From: DATAES01 sp963721305
GTDB taxonomy: Bacteria; Actinomycetota; Acidimicrobiia; Acidimicrobiales; JACDCH01
Length of the DNA stretch: 64,000 nucleotides
Direction: 5' to 3'
Assembly: GCA_963721305.1 (NCBI GenBank)
Contig: CAVRIR010000004.1
Span: forward strand, 558,001-622,000
This document shows positions 54,496-62,085 of this stretch, in pieces. The notes under the pieces are model-generated. The model saw only the letters and a list, made by a program, of their open reading frames with translations. It did not search any database and was not told where the DNA came from. Each line of letters opens with the position of its first letter. Position 1 is the stretch's first letter. The position numbers and the translations under genes are program-made.

Positions 54496-55014
54496 TCACC
54501 TCTCGACCTTCTCGTCGGTGTTGACGTTGGAGGCCGGCGCGACGTCGAGCAGAGGCTGGCAAGTCGGCCGATTGCAGCAGAAGGAACTGTCCGTCGGGTA
54601 GTTACCTCGCTCGTCCGGCCACAGCACCTGGACCGCCTCCCGCTGGAGCCAGCCGTGGTCGCCGAGCGCGCCGTAGTAGCGGAGCCAGCGGTCGAACCGG
54701 CCTTGATGCCACTGCTCGACGTGCACCCGTCCGAACCGGACGATGAGACCACCCAGGTCGAGTGGCGGTGAGCACTCGTCGAACCGCTCGCCGGCGTTGA
54801 TGTGATCGACGACGGCGCGGAGCACGTCGAAGGACTTCCGCGGCGCAAGCGCGGTCACGACCAGCTCGGGATGGAACTGCTCGGCAAGGCCGACTGTGTA
54901 CGTCCACGTCGACGACCCCTCGACTGCAGTCATCATGAAGCCGAACTTCTGGATCAGCCCATACATGTCGAAGAGGACCTCGTCCTCCGTGGCGCCGTCA
55001 CACATCATGCACAT
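54496..55014 (-). CDS. DUF4262 domain protein
   Basis: A 172-residue protein. GFMMTAVEGSSTWTYTVGLAEQFHPELVVTAL matches the DUF4262 core, found in small proteins of unknown function. The N-terminus has MCMMCDG (three Met, two Cys). It ends with RPTCQPLLDVAPASN. A second cysteine pair lies in SSFCCNRPTC, so metal binding is possible. It converges with the amidoligase-like gene. Confidence 0.8.
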   Translation of the reverse strand: MCMMCDGATEDEVLFDMYGLIQKFGFMMTAVEGSSTWTYTVGLAEQFHPELVVTALAPRKSFDVLRAVVDHINAGERFDECSPPLDLGGLIVRFGRVHVEQWHQGRFDRWLRYYGALGDHGWLQREAVQVLWPDERGNYPTDSSFCCNRPTCQPLLDVAPASNVNTDEKVER

Positions 55015-55111
55015 GCGGCCATCATCACCAGAGGGTGTGACAGTGAAGCTCGCGACGGCGGCCGGTCGCGCCGACGCCCATCGACTCTGCCACCGCGATG
55101 GAGTCGCCCTA

Positions 55112-56278
55112 CTAGCCCTGGCCGACCTCGGGGCCCGCTTGGATCGCGCTCCACATCTCGTCGCTGGCGTGCTGCCACGACCAGAACGAGACCGCCTTCG
55201 CGCCGTGCGCGGCCGCGGTGTTGATGAACGCGCCGATCTCGTCGGCCGTCGGCGTTCCCGGCGCGCCACCTTCGAGGCTGCCGTCGTAGGCCTGGCCGAT
55301 CGGAAGGACGGGCTTACCGAAAACCGACAGGTAGTCGACGGCCTCGGCCGCGTCCTCGTCCGGAGGCGTGTCGATCCAATACACCATCGGCGCGATCGCG
55401 TCGAACGATGCGGTGACGCAGTCGTACGGGTAGTCGGCCTGACGCGCCGCGCTGGGTCGGGGAACCGTGGCGATGAGCGGGTAGCTGGGGCCGACGGCGC
55501 TGCGCAGACCGGCGCCGTACCAGAGCGCGTTGGCGGGAGTGAGCGAGACGCCTTCGAAGTGTGTCTCGATGTCGGCGCTGAAGCCGTCCAACCGGTCGCC
55601 GGTCGGCGTGATGTACGCGATCGCGGCCACGGCTCTCGAGATGTCGCCGCCGATGTCGTTGAAGGTCGGGAAGTCCCAGCCGATGACCTTGATGCCACCG
55701 GCGTGTGCGGCCGGCAGGAGCACGTCGAGGAACGGAGCGGCATAGAAGCCGTCGTGCGACGAGCCGGTGCGCACGTAGAGATGGGTGAGGCCGACGGCAT
55801 GGGCCTTCGCGACCATCGCGTTCACGTCGCCGCCCTCGACCTGATCGGGCATGTAGAGCCACATGCCTTTGCCGGTCGGTAGCACCGGCGCTGGGGGCGC
55901 TGGGGGCGCTGGGGGCGCTGCGGGCGGCGGTGCCGGCGGTGCCGTGGTCGTCGGCTCGGTCGCGGCAGTCGTGGTCGGGTCAGTCGACGTCGGCGCCGCC
56001 GTGGTGGGAGCGTCGGTCGTCGGCCCGCCAGCCGCCGGCGCGGCGCTTGTCGGCGCGGCGGTGGACGGCCCGGCACCGGGCGTCGTGGTCGACGCGGCGC
56101 CGGGCGCCTGCGGTGAGGGCTTGGCTGCCGCTACGACGGAGATCGGCCAGGGGCGGCTCGCCCGCGGTGGGAGGACCCACGCGAGTAGCAGCGTTGACCA
56201 GCAGAACGGCAGGAAGGAGAAAAAGGAGACGAAAGTGTTGAGATTGGGGCATTGCGTGTGTGACGAGAACTCCGGCAC
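55112..56278 (-). CDS. Secreted glycoside-hydrolase-like protein with Pro/Thr linker
   Basis: A 388-residue protein. A hydrophobic N-terminus (VSFFSFLPFCWSTLLLAWVL) acts as signal or anchor. A Thr/Pro/Ala linker of about 80 residues follows, including APPAPPAPPAP encoded by a 9-bp repeat at 55890-55920. The C-terminal 250 residues (GMWLYMPDQVEGGDVNAMVAKAHAVGLTHLYVRTG, VIGWDFPTFN, LDGFSADIETHFEG, IAPMVYWID) form a TIM-barrel-like hydrolase resembling putative glycosidases of Actinobacteria. A different frame upstream of 56235 also reads a plausible signal peptide (MPQSQHFRLLFLLPAVLL), so the start and a frameshift in the linker are uncertain. Confidence 0.75.
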   Translation of the reverse strand: MPEFSSHTQCPNLNTFVSFFSFLPFCWSTLLLAWVLPPRASRPWPISVVAAAKPSPQAPGAASTTTPGAGPSTAAPTSAAPAAGGPTTDAPTTAAPTSTDPTTTAATEPTTTAPPAPPPAAPPAPPAPPAPVLPTGKGMWLYMPDQVEGGDVNAMVAKAHAVGLTHLYVRTGSSHDGFYAAPFLDVLLPAAHAGGIKVIGWDFPTFNDIGGDISRAVAAIAYITPTGDRLDGFSADIETHFEGVSLTPANALWYGAGLRSAVGPSYPLIATVPRPSAARQADYPYDCVTASFDAIAPMVYWIDTPPDEDAAEAVDYLSVFGKPVLPIGQAYDGSLEGGAPGTPTADEIGAFINTAAAHGAKAVSFWSWQHASDEMWSAIQAGPEVGQG

Positions 56279-56440
56279 AGAACGCTGCCGCGCAGAGGGA
56301 ATCGCCGAGATACAGATGGATCCGACGTCGTCCGCGGACGTCGGCAGGGGACGAGTGTGACCCGAGGCTCCAGCGCGCGCAAGAGCACCCCCTGACCACG
56401 TACCGTGATCGAATTCAGCGGAATTGAGAGGTTATGTCCG

Positions 56441-56689
56441 CTATCGAGGAGACGAACGCCCCGGTCGGCGGCGGTGTCGCATCTCCCAGCAGGCGTGATG
56501 CCAGTGTCGGCGATCGTCCGGACATCTCTCCGGGACGACGACGAGATGGCCGAGCCCGACGGCGATCTCCTGGAGGCAGCCGGGACAGAGATACGGCTTG
56601 ACCGCCTGGTACGGCTGGACCCGCGACACGGTCACAGGACCGTCGAGCTCCTCGTCGCCGGGGTCGCCGCCCGATCCCGCGCCAGCCAC
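56441..56689 (-). CDS. Small zinc-ribbon-like protein
   Basis: An 82-residue protein with GTG start. PYLCPGCLQEIAVGLGHLVVVPE and DDRRHWHHACWEMRHRR carry Cys-x2-Cys, several histidines and one more Cys, which could hold one zinc. Short proteins of this type are common and uncharacterised in Actinobacteria. It lies 12 nt downstream of the cupin gene on the same strand. Confidence 0.72.
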   Translation of the reverse strand: MAGAGSGGDPGDEELDGPVTVSRVQPYQAVKPYLCPGCLQEIAVGLGHLVVVPERCPDDRRHWHHACWEMRHRRRPGRSSPR

Positions 56690-56701
56690 GAACCGCGCCG
56701 A

Positions 56702-57235
56702 TCAGAGCGATTGGTTCGCGGCTTCGAACTGCTTGAGGATCCGGTTGTAGTCGTACGGCTCCTCGGTCATCGTCTCGGGGTCCCACTGGCTCCGGGGTTT
56801 GGCGACGAAGTCGCCGCCATAGATGTGGATCGCGCCGGTGTGCGATCGCCGCGGGTTGGTGACGGAGTGGATCGCGTCGTCGCCCAGGGACAACACGTCC
56901 GTCTCGTGCAGTTCCTTGCCACCCGACGCGGTGAGCGTCGCACCCGCGCGGCGGAAGAACGCGTTGTCCTCCTGGCCGGCGTAGATACCGATGCTGGCCC
57001 ACATGCGGTGATCGTGGGGCTGCAACGTCATGCCGGGCGCCCACACGACGTTGAGGATCGTCAGCGTGTCCGACCGGTGGAGGAGGTTCAGCCCGGCGCG
57101 ATCGTGCTCGAGCGCGCTGGCGACCGAGGACGGGTCGGCGATTGCTCGATCGAGCACCTCACGAATGGCGCGTCGAGAATCGTTCTCCGTTTGGGCCTCT
57201 TCGCATTCCTTGATGAACTCGTCGAGGTCGAACAT
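56702..57235 (-). CDS. Cysteine-dioxygenase-like cupin
   Basis: A 177-residue protein. TLQPHDHRMWASIGIYAGQEDN contains the H-x-H metal site of a CDO/PCO-type cupin, and AIHSVTNPRRSHTGAIHIYGGDF holds the second-motif His. Such enzymes oxidise thiols such as cysteine or act on 3-mercaptopropionate with Fe(II). The substrate is not certain. Purines (GGAGGTACGCGG-like) precede the ATG at 57235. Confidence 0.85.
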   Translation of the reverse strand: MFDLDEFIKECEEAQTENDSRRAIREVLDRAIADPSSVASALEHDRAGLNLLHRSDTLTILNVVWAPGMTLQPHDHRMWASIGIYAGQEDNAFFRRAGATLTASGGKELHETDVLSLGDDAIHSVTNPRRSHTGAIHIYGGDFVAKPRSQWDPETMTEEPYDYNRILKQFEAANQSL

Positions 57236-57261
57236 CCGCGTACCTCCGGGAGCAGCCTTCG

Positions 57262-57855
57262 ATGCCCGAGCGCAATCGTGTCACGCCCTATGGCGACATC
57301 ATCGTCGCAGAGGACGAGCGTGGTCGCTTCATGGGCAATCGCGGCTGCCTCCATGTGGGACACGACATCGTGCGTCAGTGGAACGGCAAGCGGTGGATCA
57401 CCTGCGTGCTCGAGTACAAGGGCTGGCGCGCCCCGCGTTGGGAGGACGGTCGGTACACCGCGCTGTTCTTCCACGACGAGGCGGTCGCGTTCGCGGCGGG
57501 CCATCGTCCCTGCGCGCTGTGTCGCCGCGCGGACTACGAGCGCTACTGCGACACCTGGGAGCTCGCGTTCGGTGAACGTTCGTCAGCAGACGACATGGAT
57601 CGCCGGTTGCATGGCGACCGCGTCGACCACGGCCGCAAGCGCCTGCACGCGGTGCCGTGGCGGGACGTGCCGGACGGTGCATTCGTCGATCTCGACGGCG
57701 TTCCCGCGCGCGTCGCACCGGATGGCTTGCAGGTCTGGCGGCCAGGCGTTGGCTACGCACCGCCGACTGAACGTCCCGCGACGGCAGCGACCGTCATCAC
57801 ACCTGCGGCGAACGTCGAGGTGCTCCGCGCCGGCTACGAGCTCGCAGGCTGCTAA
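57262..57855 (+). CDS. Conserved hypothetical protein with CxxC motif
   Basis: A 197-residue protein that diverges from the cupin gene. It begins MPERNRVTPYGDIIV and has RGRFMGNRGCLHVGHDIVRQW and YTALFFHDEAVAFAAGHRPCALCRRADYERY. The CALC pair and nearby histidines recall proteins with a small zinc or HNH-type knuckle. I recognise this as a widespread uncharacterised actinobacterial type but cannot name a function. Its 3' end overlaps the next gene (minus) by 4 nt. Confidence 0.75.
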   Translation: MPERNRVTPYGDIIVAEDERGRFMGNRGCLHVGHDIVRQWNGKRWITCVLEYKGWRAPRWEDGRYTALFFHDEAVAFAAGHRPCALCRRADYERYCDTWELAFGERSSADDMDRRLHGDRVDHGRKRLHAVPWRDVPDGAFVDLDGVPARVAPDGLQVWRPGVGYAPPTERPATAATVITPAANVEVLRAGYELAGC

Positions 57856-58319
57856 GCGTCGCCCAGCGGCCGGTCCATCGCCGGCTCGCGCATCGTGGTG
57901 GAGGCGAACACGGCGAGCTCATCCTCCTGGAAGAACCGGGTCGTGACGAAGCGCGTGCGCCCTCGGCTCTTGTCGAGTGAGCTCTCGATCTCGAACTGCG
58001 GCCCGGTGATGGGTTCGAAATACTCGACGCGCATGCCCGTGGTGGCAAGCCATCGGCGTTCCTTGGTGAGTCGATCCGGGCCGGCGCGAACGGTGAACAA
58101 CGCGACGAGATCGACGTACGCAGGGGTGAATCCGCCGAAGAGTTGACCGCGCGGGTTCTTCACCTGGTCGGGTAGGTCGGCGCGGATGTGCAGGTAGCCG
58201 GCCTTCTCGTCGAGGACCTCCCACTTCCACGCCTCGAGAAACTCGCCCGCGGGATGACCTCGGCCGACGAGGCGCCCCGGCTCGGGCGTGGCCCATGGGA
58301 ATCGCGGCATCTCCGACAC
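57852..58319 (-). CDS. PaaI-type hotdog thioesterase
   Basis: A 155-residue single-hotdog protein. RGQLFGGFTPAYVDLVALFTVRAG is the hotdog helix with an HGG-like position replaced by FGG. RWLATTGMRVEYFEPITG and SRGRTRFVTTRFFQED follow. It probably hydrolyses acyl-CoA thioesters. A second in-frame ATG lies at 58310. The SnoaL-like gene lies 12 nt upstream on the same strand. Confidence 0.82.
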   Translation of the reverse strand: MSEMPRFPWATPEPGRLVGRGHPAGEFLEAWKWEVLDEKAGYLHIRADLPDQVKNPRGQLFGGFTPAYVDLVALFTVRAGPDRLTKERRWLATTGMRVEYFEPITGPQFEIESSLDKSRGRTRFVTTRFFQEDELAVFASTTMREPAMDRPLGDA

Positions 58320-58331
58320 CGGTCTGCTCGG

Positions 58332-58712
58332 TCAGCCCTGTGGCATCTGGGACATGAATTGGTTGAGGTCGAAGTAGTCCCGCCACGCGGTGATCTTGTC
58401 GCCGGAGACCTCGAACGTGCCCATGACCGGCAGCTCGATCGTCGCGTTCGGAAAGCGGAAGACGTCGACGCGCTCGGTCATCACCACCGAGCCCGCAGCC
58501 GCGATGTGCAGGACGCGGAACTCGATCGAGCCGACACCTCCGGTGAAGCCCTCGATGGTCGAGCGGATCGCGTCGCGTCCCGTGACGGGATCGACGGGGA
58601 TGTTGTGGTACACGGCATCGTCGGCGAAGAAGTCGACGATCGCGTCGAGGTCGAGCTTGTCGCCGCCCCACGTCGCGCAGAATCGTTGGACGAGGTCGAG
58701 TGCGTCGGACAT
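58332..58712 (-). CDS. Limonene-1,2-epoxide hydrolase/SnoaL-like protein
   Basis: A 126-residue NTF2-fold protein. ALDLVQRFCATWGGDKLDLDAIVDFFADDAVYHN, GRDAIRSTIEGF and DKITAWRDYFDLNQFM match the LEH family; the RD pair in GRDAI and WRDYFD supplies the Asp-Arg-Asp active site. It likely hydrolyses an epoxide. Upstream codons to 58769 lack homology, so the ATG at 58712 is used. Confidence 0.88.
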   Translation of the reverse strand: MSDALDLVQRFCATWGGDKLDLDAIVDFFADDAVYHNIPVDPVTGRDAIRSTIEGFTGGVGSIEFRVLHIAAAGSVVMTERVDVFRFPNATIELPVMGTFEVSGDKITAWRDYFDLNQFMSQMPQG

Positions 58713-58771
58713 GCGGGGCAAGCTACTGCCGGGCGCGACGCTCGAACGAGGACAACGAGAGTGAGGCACGG

Positions 58772-59542
58772 ATGGTCTACGAGGACATCGAGGTGATCCG
58801 CGAGGGCGACGTCGAGGTGATCCGGCTCAACCGGCCGGACGTCCGCAACGCATTGCGGTTCCAGACCTACGACGAGCTCGAGCGGGCCGTGCGCTCCGCG
58901 AGCGGCCGTTGCCTCGTGATCACCGGTGCGGATCCAGCGTTCTGCTCCGGCGACGACGTCCGTCAGATCATGGGGGGAGGCGACGCCGGCCACGTCGTGG
59001 TCGTCGAGCCGCGCCTCACGCCTGCGGCGGACGCGCTGCTGCGGACTGACATCCCCGTGGTCGCCGCGGTCAACGGTGCCGCAGTCGGATGGGGGATGGA
59101 GCTGTCGCTGATGGCGGACATCCGCGTCGCGTCTGAGCGCGCGAAGTTCGGCGAGCTGTTCGTGTTGCGTGGGTTGTGCACCGACGTCGCCGGCATCGCG
59201 CGCCTCGCGAACGCCGTCGGCCGCGAACGCGCCGCGGAGCTGCTCTTCACCGGCGACATCATCGATGCGGCGACGGCGAAGGACATCGGGCTCGTGAGCC
59301 GTGTCGTCCCGCACGACGAGCTGATGACGGCCGCACTCGCCGTCGCGTCACGGATCGCCGCGAACCCGCCGCTGGCGGTGCAGAAGATCAAGGACGGTCT
59401 CCGTCGCGCGCTGGATCCGGACTGGACCGCGCTCGGCGCATGGGTGGCGACCTCGCTCACTGAGCTGTTCAAGACCGAGGACCATCGTGAAGGCGTCAAG
59501 GCGTTCCTCGAGAAGCGTCAACCCACCTATGTCGGGCGCTGA
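58772..59542 (+). CDS. Enoyl-CoA hydratase
   Basis: A 256-residue crotonase. VIRLNRPDVRNALRFQTYDELERAV, CLVITGADPAFCSGDDVRQIMG (oxyanion hole) and VAAVNGAAVGWGMELSLMADIRVASERAKFGELFVLRGLCTD are typical, and ELFTGDIIDAATAKDIGLVSRVVPHDEL-like text follows. The catalytic Glu of classical hydratases falls near AKFGELFV. It diverges from the SnoaL-like gene with a 59-nt gap and may form a lipid-degradation set with the thioesterase. Confidence 0.9.
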   Translation: MVYEDIEVIREGDVEVIRLNRPDVRNALRFQTYDELERAVRSASGRCLVITGADPAFCSGDDVRQIMGGGDAGHVVVVEPRLTPAADALLRTDIPVVAAVNGAAVGWGMELSLMADIRVASERAKFGELFVLRGLCTDVAGIARLANAVGRERAAELLFTGDIIDAATAKDIGLVSRVVPHDELMTAALAVASRIAANPPLAVQKIKDGLRRALDPDWTALGAWVATSLTELFKTEDHREGVKAFLEKRQPTYVGR

Positions 59543-59576
59543 CTCTGGCGTAACCCTGCGTTCCCCGGCAGCCAGG

Positions 59577-59617
59577 CCGGTCGTGGCGAGCGCTCCGTCG
59601 CTCGCAGGGTCGACCGG
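59577..59617. terminator. Bidirectional stem-loop between convergent genes
   Basis: Outer arms CCGGTCG/CGACCGG and inner arms GCGAGCG/CGCTCGC with loop CTCCGT form a double stem. It lies in the 79-nt gap between the ends of the crotonase and CBM48 genes. There is no U-tract, as is common for GC-rich actinobacterial terminators. Confidence 0.6.
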
Positions 59618-59621
59618 AGGC

Positions 59622-59936
59622 TCACTTCTTGGCGTGGCCGTTCGTGGTCGCTCTGACGATGACGACCGAGTCGGAGCCCCCGAACTCGTTGGCCGCGTAC
59701 GAGTCCGCGTCCCACGCGTTCTCCCACCGACCGTTGCCGAGGTAATAGCGGTACCGGTAGCTACCGGGCGCCATCTCGATCACGGTCTCGAGGGAACCGT
59801 CGTCGCCCTTGCTCATGGGGTGGCTGCTCTTCGACCAGTTGTTGAACTCGCCGACGACCCATGCCGCGTCCTCACCGGACTCCGCGGGGAGACGGAACTT
59901 CACCTTGACCGCGCCGTTCGCGCAGTGCTGACTCAT
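59622..59936 (-). CDS. Stand-alone CBM48/glycogen-binding-domain protein
   Basis: A 104-residue isoamylase-N (CBM48, AMPK-beta-like) domain. KVKFRLPAESGEDAAWVVGEFNNWSKSSHPMSKGDDGSLETVIEMAPGSYRYRYYL shows the V-G-x-F-N-N-W motif and YRYRYYL strand. It binds alpha-glucans in related proteins and here has no enzyme domain. The last residues are basic (NGHAKK). A regulatory role on glycogen is only an inference. Confidence 0.88.
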   Translation of the reverse strand: MSQHCANGAVKVKFRLPAESGEDAAWVVGEFNNWSKSSHPMSKGDDGSLETVIEMAPGSYRYRYYLGNGRWENAWDADSYAANEFGGSDSVVIVRATTNGHAKK

Positions 59937-60004
59937 GCGTGCCTTCCCTACCAGCCGCCCACGGCTCGAAGCCGACCAATTCCTCTAACCGAAGAGGATG
60001 CCGC

Positions 60005-61297
60005 TCAAACGTCAGTAGGTGGGATCGCGCGCGGAGAAGGTTGAGGCGAAGCGTGCGGTGACGTCCTCGCTCCGAGGACGTGCCAGACGGGCATCGGCCC
60101 TTTTCCCTTGATCTCCGCGGTGCCCCGGGACTCGCACAGGAACTCGCCGTCGATGCGCTCGAACGTCGAGCGTGTGATCTGGACGGCGCCCGGCGTGCCG
60201 TGGGACTCCATGCGGCTCGCGAGGTTCACGGCGTCGCCCCACAGGTCGTAGAGAAACCGCTTCTGCCCGACGATGCCCGCGATCACCGGTCCCGAGTTGA
60301 TGCCGACGCGGAACTGGAGGTGCTGTCCGGCGAATTCGCGCTCACGCATCAGCTCCTGTAGCCGAAGTCCGAACGCGCACAGCGCGGTCGCGTGATCCGG
60401 TCGTGGATCGGGTACACCTGCCGCGACCATGTAGCAGTCACCGATGGTCTTGATCTTCTCGAGGCCGAACTGGTCGACGAGCTCGTCGAACACCGAGAAG
60501 ACCTCGTTCAACATGGTGACGATCTCGGCTGGGCTGAGCTGGCTCGACAGCTCGGTGAACCCCTGGATGTCCGCGAACAGGATCGATGCTTCGTCGAACT
60601 CGTCGGCGACCGACTGGTCGTGTTCGAGGGCGGTCGCCACCGATTGCGGGAAGACGCGCAGCATGAGCTGTTCGATCTGCGCGCGTTGCGCGCGCTCGAC
60701 CGCCAGCTTCTGGCCGAGGCCGGCGACGCACTCGCCGAGCACCAAGCCGGCGATGGCGATCCCACCACCGACGACGAGTCCGCGTGCGAGCGTGACGTCG
60801 CCCGCGATGAACGCCGACACTGCGAAGAGCGCGACGTAGTACGTCACGATCATCCGACCGCTTCGTGGCGAGGCCGTGAGCACGCCGACCGTCACCGCGC
60901 TCGTGATGCACATCAACAGGAACCCGGGCCACCAGTGACCGAAGAGCTGTGTCGTCGTCAAGTACGCGACCGGAGCGACGATCGCGCCCAGCCCTGCGCG
61001 CACGATCTCGACCCGCACAGGACGCCGCCACCGCATCGGCTGCACGCTGATGACGACATTGCCGACGAGGAGCGCGGCGATGGCCACGACCGCACCGCCG
61101 CCGGTCTCGTCGTTGAAATAGGCGCGGAGCGCCACGGCCAGGGACAGCAGGCAGAACGCGACCAGCACCCCGTCGGCGGCGGCGATCACGCGACGCGACG
61201 CGGCATCGCCGAAGACGGCGCGCGTGACCTCCGCGTCGGACTCAGGGCGCGCGTCTTGACCGATTCCGAGCCTGCTCAACGCGACGGCGCTCGCCAT
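60005..61297 (-). CDS. Membrane-bound class III adenylate/guanylate cyclase
   Basis: A 430-residue protein. Five or six hydrophobic helices (residues 35-195) are followed by a short coiled linker (GLGQKLAVERAQRAQIEQLMLRVFPQSVATAL) and a class III cyclase domain. SILFADIQGFTELSS and NEVFSVFDELVDQFGLEKIKTIGDCYMVAAGVP provide the metal Asp pair and the Lys, and RFLYDLWGDAVNLASRMES the second Asp plus Asn and Arg. The residue pattern Lys/Asp favours ATP as substrate. It resembles Rv1625c-type enzymes. It may feed the cNMP domains at 48-50 kb. Confidence 0.92.
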   Translation of the reverse strand: MASAVALSRLGIGQDARPESDAEVTRAVFGDAASRRVIAAADGVLVAFCLLSLAVALRAYFNDETGGGAVVAIAALLVGNVVISVQPMRWRRPVRVEIVRAGLGAIVAPVAYLTTTQLFGHWWPGFLLMCITSAVTVGVLTASPRSGRMIVTYYVALFAVSAFIAGDVTLARGLVVGGGIAIAGLVLGECVAGLGQKLAVERAQRAQIEQLMLRVFPQSVATALEHDQSVADEFDEASILFADIQGFTELSSQLSPAEIVTMLNEVFSVFDELVDQFGLEKIKTIGDCYMVAAGVPDPRPDHATALCAFGLRLQELMREREFAGQHLQFRVGINSGPVIAGIVGQKRFLYDLWGDAVNLASRMESHGTPGAVQITRSTFERIDGEFLCESRGTAEIKGKGPMPVWHVLGARTSPHASPQPSPRAIPPTDV

Positions 61298-61358
61298 GCT
61301 GGCGGGAGTCTACGGGTGCCTGGGTTTCGGACTCGTGGGGCCGTTGAAGCCTTTTCTC

Positions 61359-61386
61359 TTGACTGAATGACTCATTCATTTATGAT
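61359..61386 (+). promoter_or_regulatory. TetR-gene promoter with 15-bp palindromic operator
   Basis: -35 TTGACT (61359-61364) and -10 TATGAT (61381-61386) are 16 nt apart. The perfect palindrome TGAATGA-C-TCATTCA (61364-61378) fills the spacer. The start GTG (61393) is 7 nt after the -10, so the mRNA would start at the GTG. The regulator would block its own promoter. Confidence 0.8.
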
Positions 61387-61392
61387 CGGGGT

Positions 61393-62085
61393 GTGGTGCG
61401 GACGCGGCCTCAGCGGCGCTTGGACGACATCGTCGAGGCCGCGACCCGGGTCTTCCTCAGCAAGGGCTACCGCCTGGCGCGCATGGACGAGATCGCCCGC
61501 GAGGCCGGCGTGTCACCGGGCCTGCTCTACACGTACGCGGCCGGCAAGGAAGCGCTGTTCCAACTGGCGCAGCTACGCGAGCTCGGGGTCGACATCTCGG
61601 ACTCGGAGCTGCCGGTCCCCAAGCCCAGCGCCGCGGAGGTGGCCGGTGTGGCGCGGCGGGCGTTCAAGGAGCTCGCAGTGGTACCCGCGCTCGAGGCCGC
61701 GTTGAAGACCGACAGGCCCGCGGATGTCCGAACAGAGCTCACGAACATCGTCACCGAGCACTACGAACAGCTGCACCGCTATCGGAGGTTCGTTCGGCTC
61801 ACCGAGCGGACAGCCCTCGACTGGCCGGAGATGGCCGAGCGTTACTACACCCGGGGACGAGTGCCGCACGTGCGACGCCTCGGTTCGTACATCGCGGCGC
61901 GAGTTGCCTCGAGCGACTTCGCGCCCGTTCCCGACGCGGAGGTGGCGGCTCGGTTCGTCATCGAGACCGTCGCGTGGTTCGCGAACCACCGCTACGGCGA
62001 TCACGACGGTGGTCAGATCCCGGATGACGTGGCGGAAGCCACGGTCGTGCAGCTCGTCACGGCTGGCCTGATCGGAGACACATGA
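61393..62085 (+). CDS. TetR-family transcriptional regulator
   Basis: A 230-residue regulator. RRLDDIVEAATRVFLSKGYRLARMDEIAREAGVSPGLLYTYAAGKEALFQLA is the TetR helix-turn-helix region, and the C-terminal helices form the ligand and dimer domain. GTG at 61393 is favoured by the promoter position and lacks a ribosome binding site. Its stop overlaps the next gene (ATGA), so it may be co-transcribed with the glycosyltransferase. The ligand is unknown. Confidence 0.92.
   Translation: MVRTRPQRRLDDIVEAATRVFLSKGYRLARMDEIAREAGVSPGLLYTYAAGKEALFQLAQLRELGVDISDSELPVPKPSAAEVAGVARRAFKELAVVPALEAALKTDRPADVRTELTNIVTEHYEQLHRYRRFVRLTERTALDWPEMAERYYTRGRVPHVRRLGSYIAARVASSDFAPVPDAEVAARFVIETVAWFANHRYGDHDGGQIPDDVAEATVVQLVTAGLIGDT

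Noticed and set aside
55890..55930. 9-bp direct repeats as a CRISPR or regulatory array
   Set aside because: They encode the Pro-Ala linker of a secreted protein and have no spacers.
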